Assembly: GCA_947632315.1 (NCBI GenBank)
Contig: CANROV010000066.1
Span: 1 to 9,889, forward strand
DNA length: 9,889 bases
Direction of reading: 5' to 3'
Origin: Candidatus Gastranaerophilales bacterium
Lineage (GTDB): Bacteria > Cyanobacteriota > Vampirovibrionia > Gastranaerophilales > Gastranaerophilaceae
The notes under the pieces are model-generated. The model did not search any database, was not told the DNA's origin, and saw only the letters and a list, made by a program, of their open reading frames with translations. The translations under genes were made by a program, and so were the position numbers. The stretch's first letter is position 1; each line of letters begins with the position of its first letter. Below are positions 1-6,288 of this stretch, one piece after another.

Positions 1-560
1 TTAATTTTATTCTTTGTAACAAATTCAACCAACGGGATAATTTCATCCAAATTATTAGGCATCATTATTGTTGCAATATTAATACCAAGCGACGATTTTT
101 TTTCGTTTCTCAGTCTTAACAATTCATGAATAGCTGTAATTGTCTTTGTATAAGAACCTTCTCTTCCTCTTGATTCATCGTGAGTCCTTGGATTATTTAT
201 AGCATTTAAAGATAGGTTCAATGATTCAATGGGAGAATCAACAATTTTTTCATATAAATTTTCTATACTGAAAGAATTAGTCATGGAAGCAACTTTAATT
301 CCTAAAGAATGAGCATGCTCTGCCAACTGAAAAATATCAGGTCTTAAAAATGGTTCACCACCTGAGAAACAGAACCAAAAACCTTCACCAAGCCAATTTC
401 TTAATTTATTTAATACATCTTTCCATTCTTCAGTAGTTAATTCTTTATCCATTACATCAGATGCGACAGTTTTCCATTTTGAACAGGTTACACATCTCAT
501 TTGACATCTGTCTGTAACATCAAACGTTATTTGCTGAGGTTTTGAAAGTTCTTGCTTCAT
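1..560 (-). CDS. Radical SAM domain protein, C-terminal part outside the window
   Basis: This is the first 186 residues of a radical SAM enzyme; the frame is still open at the left edge. A CxxxCxxC motif (C19, C23, C26) would bind the [4Fe-4S] cluster that cleaves S-adenosylmethionine. A GGEP motif at residues 67-70 matches the SAM-contacting GGE motif of the family. The short lead-in before the first cysteine (ITFDVTDRC) resembles the MoaA/PqqE/SPASM-type group. The C-terminal half, which would show any auxiliary cluster and hint at the substrate, is missing, so no specific reaction can be given. The ATG at 560 is supported by an AGGGAG ribosome binding site 10 bases upstream and a good promoter further up. 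The gene follows uvrC in the same direction but has its own promoter. Radical SAM assignment is firm; function is unknown. Confidence 0.9.
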   Translation of the reverse strand, partial: MKQELSKPQQITFDVTDRCQMRCVTCSKWKTVASDVMDKELTTEEWKDVLNKLRNWLGEGFWFCFSGGEPFLRPDIFQLAEHAHSLGIKVASMTNSFSIENLYEKIVDSPIESLNLSLNAINNPRTHDESRGREGSYTKTITAIHELLRLRNEKKSSLGINIATIMMPNNLDEIIPLVEFVTKNKI

Positions 561-570
561 ACTTTTATTT

Positions 571-618
571 CTCCCTAACCTTTTATTAAATCGTAACAAT
601 GACTAATATCAGTGTCAA
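571..618 (-). promoter_or_regulatory. Promoter and ribosome binding site of the radical SAM gene
   Basis: On the minus strand a consensus -35 TTGACA (618-613) is followed by a 17-base spacer and a -10 TACGAT (595-590, four of six consensus bases). Transcription would begin near 583, and the AGGGAG at 576-571 lies 10 bases before the ATG. This is the only promoter in the window with a perfect -35 box, and it lies in the 75-base gap after the uvrC stop codon, so the gene need not depend on uvrC transcription. Confidence 0.6.
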
Positions 619-635
619 GTAAAGATTTTACACCA

Positions 636-2465
636 TTATTTATTTGACTGTTTATTAAAGTAATCATACACAATTTGAGCTTGCCCCTGACTCATGTATA
701 ACATTAATTCTTCTTTTGTTAATTTTGATATTTTATGAATATCAGCAAATTTATCAATCAATATTTTTTTATTTTTTTTGTATAATCCCTTAATTTCATC
801 GAGTTCGGAATGGATTGCCGATTTTTCTCTTAAATGCCTGTGAAAAGTTATTGCAAACCTGTGTGCTTCATCTCTTATTCTTTGAAAGAAATACAAAGCA
901 GGTGAATTCAGAGGAAATATAATTGACTGAGATTGTTCGGGAATAAATACTTCTTCAATTCTTTTTGCAAGAGAAATAATATCCTGATTTTTAAGCCCCA
1001 GTTCATTTAATATTTCAACCGCACTTGAAAGCTGTCCTTTTCCGCCATCTATTATTATTAAATCGGGAAATGGTTTTTCTTCCTTTAAAAGTCTTGAGTA
1101 TCTTCTTAAGACAACTTCTCTCATTGATTTAAAATCATCAGGCTTTCCTTCTTCAACGGTTTTAATTTTGTATCTTTTATATTCACTTTTTTTAGGCATG
1201 CCGTTATAAAAACTTACCATTGAAGCAACTGTATTTGTGCCTTGTATATGAGATATATCAAAGCATTCAACAACGTGAGGGAATTTTTTTAAACCTAATT
1301 TTTCCTGTATATACGAACCTGTTTCATTATAATTATTTTGTATTTCCTGAAGAGATTTAACTTTCATTTCTTCTAAATGATAATTTGAATTTTTAAGAGC
1401 AAGCTCAAGTATATCTTCATTTTTTTTGTTATTTTTCGGATTAATAGAAACCTTTGAACCTTTTTTTGCGCAAAGCCATTGTTCCAGTATATTTTTTTCT
1501 TCTTTATCTATATTAGCTGAAAACAATATTTCTTTTGGTATATCCGTTATATCTGTCATTTCATAATATTCTTTTATAAAGTATGAAATAATTTCATCTT
1601 CAGAGTCATAGTCATTTTTAGAAATTTCAAAATCTTTTTTATTGGTAAGCCTTCCGTCACGTATTTGTAATAAAGATATACCGGCCATAAAATCATCTGA
1701 GCTTATTGATATAATATCCTGATTAACATTAGTGTTCTCGTATACAACCTTTTGTTTTTCAATTGTTTTCAGTACATCAAAATAGCTGTCACGATATTTT
1801 GCAGCCTTTTCGTACTCTTGGTTTTCAGAATATTTTTCCATCATTTGCTTTAATTCTTCAACCAATTGCATTTGTTTACCTGATAAAAAAAGTTCAACAT
1901 TTTTTATTAATTTTTTATACTCATCAGACGAAATCATTTTTTGACAGGGGGCAAGGCATCTGCCTATTTGATAATAAATACAGGGTCTGTCTTTAAATTT
2001 CGGCGTTTTACACTGTTTTAAAGGGAATAAACGCTTTAACAAATCAAGTGTTGTGTACATTGATTTTCCGTTGGTATACGGCCCGAAATATTTCCCTTTT
2101 AACATATTTATATTTCGTTTTCTTGTAACCAATATTCTCGGATATTCTTCATCTGTTATCAGAAAATAGGGAAATTTTTTATCATCTTTTAATAAAACAT
2201 TATATTTAGGTTTATATTTTTTTATAAGATGAGATTCTAATATTAACGCTTCAATCTCAGAGTTAGTAATAATAAATTGTATTCTTACAATTTGAGGAAC
2301 CATTACGGATAATTTTGCGGAATCATGGTTTCTGTTAAAATAGCCGGATACTCTTCTTTTCAGATTTTTTGCTTTTCCGACATATATAATAGTATTATCC
2401 TTATCAAAAAATTGATAAGAACCGCTTGATTCAGGTATTAATCTTAATTGTTCTTTTATATCCAT
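636..2465 (-). CDS. uvrC: UvrABC excinuclease subunit C
   Basis: UvrC makes the two incisions on either side of a DNA lesion during nucleotide excision repair, after UvrA and UvrB have located the damage. At 609 residues it is a normal full-length family member. Visible parts are: an N-terminal GIY-YIG nuclease (GSY 15-17, YVGK 28-31, R38, catalytic E77) for the 3' cut; four cysteines (C152, C162, C170, C174) at the spacing of the UvrC iron-sulfur cluster; a UVR helix pair at about 198-235 that contacts UvrB; and an RNase H-like nuclease for the 5' cut (D403 in FDIS, D473 in IDGGKGQL, H536 in DEAHRF). The tandem helix-hairpin-helix region at about 553-605 is present in length but poorly conserved. 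No Shine-Dalgarno is seen; a TATAAT lies six bases before the ATG. It is divergent from the ykgJ-type gene. Confidence 0.97.
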   Translation of the reverse strand: MDIKEQLRLIPESSGSYQFFDKDNTIIYVGKAKNLKRRVSGYFNRNHDSAKLSVMVPQIVRIQFIITNSEIEALILESHLIKKYKPKYNVLLKDDKKFPYFLITDEEYPRILVTRKRNINMLKGKYFGPYTNGKSMYTTLDLLKRLFPLKQCKTPKFKDRPCIYYQIGRCLAPCQKMISSDEYKKLIKNVELFLSGKQMQLVEELKQMMEKYSENQEYEKAAKYRDSYFDVLKTIEKQKVVYENTNVNQDIISISSDDFMAGISLLQIRDGRLTNKKDFEISKNDYDSEDEIISYFIKEYYEMTDITDIPKEILFSANIDKEEKNILEQWLCAKKGSKVSINPKNNKKNEDILELALKNSNYHLEEMKVKSLQEIQNNYNETGSYIQEKLGLKKFPHVVECFDISHIQGTNTVASMVSFYNGMPKKSEYKRYKIKTVEEGKPDDFKSMREVVLRRYSRLLKEEKPFPDLIIIDGGKGQLSSAVEILNELGLKNQDIISLAKRIEEVFIPEQSQSIIFPLNSPALYFFQRIRDEAHRFAITFHRHLREKSAIHSELDEIKGLYKKNKKILIDKFADIHKISKLTKEELMLYMSQGQAQIVYDYFNKQSNK

Positions 2466-2471
2466 AACAAT

Positions 2472-2477
2472 ATTATA
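2472..2477 (-). promoter_or_regulatory. -10 box of uvrC, predicted leaderless start
   Basis: A perfect TATAAT reads on the minus strand from 2477 to 2472. Exactly six bases separate it from the A of the uvrC ATG at 2465, so normal initiation would place the first transcript base on the start codon. There is no Shine-Dalgarno in the gap and no clear -35 box. The leaderless reading is inferred from this spacing. Confidence 0.55.
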
Positions 2478-2479
2478 AC

Positions 2480-2488
2480 TGATATAAT
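2480..2488 (+). promoter_or_regulatory. Extended -10 box of the YkgJ-type gene, predicted leaderless start
   Basis: TGATATAAT is an extended -10 element (TGn plus a perfect TATAAT at 2483-2488). Six bases separate it from the ATG at 2495, again placing the predicted transcript start on the start codon. It lies only five bases from the oppositely oriented uvrC -10 box, so RNA polymerase could not open both promoters at the same time. No -35 box or Shine-Dalgarno is visible. Confidence 0.55.
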
Positions 2489-2494
2489 GTTATT

Positions 2495-2902
2495 ATGATG
2501 ATAAAAAAATTTATATATAAATACATATTAAGGCGTAAATATTACAGATATGGGAAATGCAGAAGGTGCGGTGACTGCTGCAGCAAAATTTATGTTAATC
2601 ATCAAAAAGGAATTATAAAAGACGAAGCAGAATTTTTTAAATTACAAAAACTTCATCCGTTTTACACTTTTCTTGAAATTGTAGATAAAGATGAAAACGG
2701 ACTTGTTTTTAAGTGCAATAAATTTGATAAAGACAAGCACCTATGCACAATACATAAATTCAGACCCGGTATATGCAGGCGATATCCTTCCGAGGTCATA
2801 TTAAAAATGCAGGGTGTTATGTCAGAACAATGCGGATTCTATTTTAAACCTATTGACAGCTTTAAAGATATTATGAATAAACTAACGAATAAACATAATT
2901 AA
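2495..2902 (+). CDS. YkgJ-family cysteine-cluster protein
   Basis: This 135-residue protein belongs to the YkgJ/UPF0153 family, thought to bind zinc or an iron-sulfur cluster; the biochemical role of the family is poorly defined. The signature is clear: CxxCxxCC at C22, C25, C28 and C29, a middle cysteine C74, then CTIHKFRPGICRRYP at 84-98 (C84, H87, C94) and a late cysteine C113. A basic stretch of lysines, arginines and tyrosines (residues 4-21) precedes the first cysteine; it is not a signal peptide and the protein is probably cytoplasmic. The first of two adjacent ATGs (2495 and 2498) is chosen because the upstream -10 box points to it. The stop codon overlaps the stop of the convergent autotransporter gene by four bases. 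Family assignment is strong; function is unknown. Confidence 0.88.
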   Translation: MMIKKFIYKYILRRKYYRYGKCRRCGDCCSKIYVNHQKGIIKDEAEFFKLQKLHPFYTFLEIVDKDENGLVFKCNKFDKDKHLCTIHKFRPGICRRYPSEVILKMQGVMSEQCGFYFKPIDSFKDIMNKLTNKHN

Positions 2903-4674
2903 TCTCTGCCTACTGCCCATCTTATACCTCCGGTTAATGCAACACCGTTTCTTCCGCCGTTCTGTGCCATAGCCTGACCGAATAACATAAAATTATCATC
3001 AATTTGCCGTTGAACTCCAAGTCCGTATTCAATATACGGCTTAATAGTCATCTCTGGCAATAATACATTATCAGCCGTTACTTTAGAATTATTAATTAAA
3101 TTCCATATCATACTAACGCTAATATAAGGCTGCCAGCCCGATTCCGAATTATATATTAATTTCATGCCCGGTGATAATTGAAGTACATTAGCAGGGTCGG
3201 AATCAATTCTGACACCTGCAGAATTGGTATAATCAAAAGTATTAACAAATGTATAACCGACAAGCATATTTGGCTGGATAATAACCTTCCCGTCATTAAT
3301 TTCAACATTATAACCGAATTTATCCGCAACACCCGACATAAACAAAGCAAAATCTTCTTTACCAAACATATTACTGCTATCGCCAATTATACTTCCGGCA
3401 CTTAATGTTGTGGCATTAAAGAAATTACCTTTATATAGTGACATTGTAGCACCAATCAAACCGCCGTTTAAGTAAGAATCAACACCCGTAAATTTTTGAG
3501 TTGCACCGTTATATCCGATATAACCCGTGAAAGTTCTTTCCCATCCCGTTTTTGTTGTTGTAATTTCGGTATCATAACCTGCTAAAGCACCATAAGTAAT
3601 ATTTTGAACTCTTGGGCCATTTTTTAACGGAACATTTTCAAATGTTGCATAAGGCTTGAACCAAAATCCGTTCATGGATTGTTTTGTATATAACGGAGAG
3701 AAGGGACTGCCTGAAAGAGATGTTGCAGCATATCTGTTAATTGATTTTAGTGCAAATCTTTTAGCTTTCGGATAGTTCATATAGTTATCAGAATTTTGCA
3801 TCGCATAATAAAATGCGTGATTCATTGTTGCTATTGCGCCTGCCTGAACTGCGACTTGAGAAGCAAAAACCGTAGGATTAAAAGATTGCCATGTATTAAT
3901 CATTCCGCCTTTTCCGTCACTAATAAGACCCGCTCTTTGAAAAATAAATTCTCCTTTCTTGTCATCATAAGACACGCCGTATCTGTATACTTCCGACAGC
4001 GCTTCTTTTGCCTTTTCACTCAACTGTAGTTTATCTTTTAATGTTTCACCTGCTAATTGAATATCAACAGGAGTTGTATCTTTTGAATCGGACAGAAGAA
4101 CAAACGAATCAACAATTATATTTCCTTCACCATCTACAGATTCTGCATTAAAATTATCCATTTTAGAATTAGCCAAATCAGCATCAATAACGGTATTTAA
4201 GTTTGCATTAAGCTTCAAATTACCGAAATTATATGTTGCAATTCGCTCATCATTAGAAATATCAAGTGTTGAATTATTATTGACATTAAATGATTTGGCG
4301 CCTGTAAACAAATTAACGGTTTCAGTTCCATCTTTATTTTCAGACGGCATATCTTTACCCACTGCAAGTATACCGCCTTCAAGATTAACAGTTCCTTTAT
4401 ATTCTGACATATCAGCGTTTAGCAAAACTCTTCCGCCGTAATTTTCCTGAGCTTCTACCGCTTTTTCGGAAGCAAGAGAATACTCTTCACCCTCTTCATC
4501 ATCTTCTTCAAAACGAGATTCCCAATCAGCTGCGGGGTCATAATATTTATTTATATATAAATTACCTGAAGTATTCGCTTTATATGATGTTATTTTATCA
4601 TTAAGATAAATTGTTCTGCCGTCTTTTGCATTCAGATATATTGTTCCGCCATTGTCTGCAATACCGTTAGACAC
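2899..4674 (-). CDS. Autotransporter, C-terminal half with beta-barrel (separated by frameshift)
   Basis: This is the rear half of a type V autotransporter whose front half is the ORF at 4743-6176. The 591-residue frame nominally begins at a GTG (4674-4672), but that codon has no ribosome binding site and the same frame stays open upstream past 4743, reading NAKDATLELRAENKDVIFEN, so the GTG is almost certainly an internal valine. Residues 1-260 continue the passenger with short beta-helix-like repeats (TIYLNAKDGR, TIYLNDK). From about residue 335 (NGFWFKPYATFENVPLKNG) to the end is a barrel domain of about 255 residues with alternating hydrophobic strands, long enough for the usual 12-strand pore that anchors the protein in the outer membrane. 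The last strand (VALTGGIRWAV) is followed by GRD rather than ending on an aromatic residue. Without the front half it has no signal peptide and could not be exported. Confidence 0.85.
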   Translation of the reverse strand: MSNGIADNGGTIYLNAKDGRTIYLNDKITSYKANTSGNLYINKYYDPAADWESRFEEDDEEGEEYSLASEKAVEAQENYGGRVLLNADMSEYKGTVNLEGGILAVGKDMPSENKDGTETVNLFTGAKSFNVNNNSTLDISNDERIATYNFGNLKLNANLNTVIDADLANSKMDNFNAESVDGEGNIIVDSFVLLSDSKDTTPVDIQLAGETLKDKLQLSEKAKEALSEVYRYGVSYDDKKGEFIFQRAGLISDGKGGMINTWQSFNPTVFASQVAVQAGAIATMNHAFYYAMQNSDNYMNYPKAKRFALKSINRYAATSLSGSPFSPLYTKQSMNGFWFKPYATFENVPLKNGPRVQNITYGALAGYDTEITTTKTGWERTFTGYIGYNGATQKFTGVDSYLNGGLIGATMSLYKGNFFNATTLSAGSIIGDSSNMFGKEDFALFMSGVADKFGYNVEINDGKVIIQPNMLVGYTFVNTFDYTNSAGVRIDSDPANVLQLSPGMKLIYNSESGWQPYISVSMIWNLINNSKVTADNVLLPEMTIKPYIEYGLGVQRQIDDNFMLFGQAMAQNGGRNGVALTGGIRWAVGRD

Positions 4675-4742
4675 TTGATTATTTTCTAATGAGCCTGCGG
4701 TATTATTTTCAAAAATAACATCTTTATTTTCTGCACGAAGCT

Positions 4743-6176
4743 CTAAAGTTGCATCTTTTGCATTAAATGTACGTCGGAGTTTTCAGCAATTACTGCTAAT
4801 GTCGCATCTTTAGCGTTAAAAATCGCCCCGCCCGAAGCTTCTTCACCTATAACCTTATTATTTTTAAAAGTCGAATCTTTTACAACAAGCATTGACCCGC
4901 TTTCATTATAAATAGCTCCGCCGCCTGAAGCTTCATCTCTTTCCCATTCAAAATAATTATTATCTGCAACAGGTTTGCCTTCTAATTTAACATAGTTATT
5001 TTCAAAAACAGAATTAGTTATTTCAAATACAATTTGCTCCCATTCATTACTTGAGTCGCTTTGAGCATATATAGCACCGCCCTTTGCAAAATTTTTACCT
5101 TGGGCATAATTATCTAAAAATAATGAATTTTTAATATTAAAAAAGTCATAAGAAGCTATAGCACCGCCGTATGCGCCTTGTGAACCTTTAACATAGTTTT
5201 TTTGGAATACGGAATTTTCGATTGTATTTGTATCATAAGTATAACCGCTTACCCAAGCTGTTGAATAATATATAGCACCGCCGTAAGCATCCTTTGCGTC
5301 AATATAATTTTTACCGAAATATGTACCTTTTACTAAAGATGTATATATCCCGTCATAAGCTATTGCCCCGCCTTCTGCCATAATGCAGTTTTCAGCATTT
5401 ATATAATTCCCTATAATATAACTGTTTATTACGTTTGCCGTATTTCCTACATCCTCATTATTACCTGAAAAATAAATAGCTCCGCCCATTACGGTGGTTG
5501 CTTCATGCTGAGAACCCGCCTTAGATGTATTTATGAAATTATTAATCACTACAGAGTCAGACATTTCAAATTTTTCATCCAAATGCTGTTCTCTATCCTG
5601 AATATTCCAATCTTCATCATATTCAACATCAAATGCAGTCCATTGAAGAACTCCGCCCTGTCTCCCATTATCTTCCGAACTGCTTTCGGTTAAACTATTA
5701 TCTTTAAAAACCGAATTTTTTATAATTGTTTTATTTCCGCCTAAAGAAAATATTGAAGAATCATTGGAGTTTGGCCCCGAGCCGTCATATTTAAATTTAT
5801 TAAACCCTTCTTTTGCAACGTTTAAATATTTATTTGTTCTGTTGCCTTGATCATCAAGAATAATAATGCTTTCACCGTTTTCTGAACCATCGGTGGTGAA
5901 CTTACCTGCATTTTCTACGGTTAAATTATGTTCATAATCAAGCTCATGTTCTGAAGCGCCATAGCCTCTATGACTATTACCGTTTATGTTATTTCCGTTT
6001 GCGTTTATTGTAATATCACCTTTTTGATTGGGAAATTGTTCATCACTTGTAACATTATAATCAGAATTAAGATTTAATGCACCCTCACTGGGCCACGTAT
6101 CTTCAGCATTAATAGCTTGATTAGAAACTAAAAATAGCGTACTCAAAATAATTGCAGAAAACAGCTTATTTTTCAT
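4743..6176 (-). CDS. Autotransporter, N-terminal half: signal peptide and Pmp-like passenger (truncated by frameshift)
   Basis: This is the front half of a surface autotransporter. Residues 1-24 form a classic Sec signal peptide (KNK, a hydrophobic core, then AINA before ED as the likely cleavage site). The passenger carries seven GGAI motifs (at about 231, 269, 299, 337, 366, 419 and 449) alternating with FxxN motifs (157, 287, 324, 353, 391, 437), the signature of chlamydial polymorphic outer membrane proteins and related beta-helix adhesins. The frame ends early with VHLMQKMQL and a stop, whereas one added base would continue as VHFNAKDATL, copying the FNAKDATL at 453-460, and join the downstream barrel. 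The restored protein would be about 1,092 residues. The ATG at 6176 is supported by AAGGA nine bases upstream. As read, the product would be exported to the periplasm but not anchored or displayed. The ligand is unknown. Confidence 0.87.
   Translation of the reverse strand: MKNKLFSAIILSTLFLVSNQAINAEDTWPSEGALNLNSDYNVTSDEQFPNQKGDITINANGNNINGNSHRGYGASEHELDYEHNLTVENAGKFTTDGSENGESIIILDDQGNRTNKYLNVAKEGFNKFKYDGSGPNSNDSSIFSLGGNKTIIKNSVFKDNSLTESSSEDNGRQGGVLQWTAFDVEYDEDWNIQDREQHLDEKFEMSDSVVINNFINTSKAGSQHEATTVMGGAIYFSGNNEDVGNTANVINSYIIGNYINAENCIMAEGGAIAYDGIYTSLVKGTYFGKNYIDAKDAYGGAIYYSTAWVSGYTYDTNTIENSVFQKNYVKGSQGAYGGAIASYDFFNIKNSLFLDNYAQGKNFAKGGAIYAQSDSSNEWEQIVFEITNSVFENNYVKLEGKPVADNNYFEWERDEASGGGAIYNESGSMLVVKDSTFKNNKVIGEEASGGAIFNAKDATLAVIAENSDVHLMQKMQL
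4765..4767 (-). other. Single-base frameshift site in the autotransporter gene
   Basis: On the minus strand the sequence CATTTAATGC reads CAT TTA ATG and soon reaches a stop. One extra T in this three-base run gives CAT TTT AAT GCA, restoring the FNAKDATL repeat and the open frame through to the barrel. The span 2899-6176 is 3,278 bases, one short of a multiple of three, as expected for a one-base loss. A true mutation and a sequencing or assembly error cannot be told apart here. Confidence 0.85.
4821..5486 (-). repeat. GGAI/FxxN repeat region of the autotransporter passenger
   Basis: Seven GGAI-containing units, about 29 to 53 residues apart, fall within residues 231-452. The DNA repeats are short and imperfect: the 15-base string tatagcaccgccgta appears at both 5157-5171 and 5271-5285, and shorter relatives occur at each GGAI site. 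Each unit probably forms one or more turns of a beta-helix. They are coding repeats, not a satellite, though the near-identical strings could allow recombination that changes passenger length. Confidence 0.75.
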
Positions 6177-6185
6177 AACTTTTAT

Positions 6186-6233
6186 TCCTTACTCACTTAT
6201 TTATATAATATTACCGTCACACCTAATTTGCAA
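6186..6233 (-). promoter_or_regulatory. Promoter and ribosome binding site of the autotransporter gene
   Basis: A -35 TTGCAA (6233-6228, four of six consensus bases), a 17-base spacer and a -10 TATTAT (6210-6205, five of six) predict transcription from near 6198. This gives a leader of about 22 bases containing AAGGA (6190-6186), nine bases before the ATG at 6176. The G12 tract lies about 20 bases upstream of the -35 box. No terminator is seen between folP and this promoter, so readthrough from folP is also possible. Confidence 0.5.
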
Positions 6234-6252
6234 TATTAACGGCATTTTTCAC

Positions 6253-6264
6253 GGGGGGGGGGGG
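6253..6264. repeat. Homopolymer of 12 G (C12 on the autotransporter coding strand)
   Basis: Twelve consecutive G bases are followed directly by six T bases, in an otherwise very AT-rich intergenic gap of 112 bases between the folP stop and the autotransporter start. Relative to the predicted autotransporter transcript start the tract lies at roughly -55 to -66. Tracts of this length are prone to slipped-strand length changes. A role as a phase-variation switch is inferred from its position. Confidence 0.9.
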
Positions 6265-6288
6265 TTTTTTATAACAAATTTAATATTT

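Noticed and set aside
3162..4029. Several open frames of about 75 codons on both strands
   Set aside because: They overlap the autotransporter barrel and passenger coding region, and their translations show no recognisable motif.
4743..4790. Programmed -1 ribosomal frameshifting to join the two autotransporter ORFs
   Set aside because: The only candidate slippery strings (A CAT TTA and G CAA AAG) do not allow the P-site tRNA to re-pair, and I know of no autotransporter that uses this. A one-base deletion or sequence error is simpler.
4821..5486. Short recurring strings as a CRISPR array or satellite repeat
   Set aside because: Repeat copies are only about 12-15 bases, vary in spacing by codon multiples, and encode the GGAI protein motif in frame.
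6253..6270. G12-T6 as an intrinsic terminator
   Set aside because: There is no complementary C-rich arm to form a hairpin. It reads as G then T only on the plus strand, where no gene ends, and folP runs on the minus strand.
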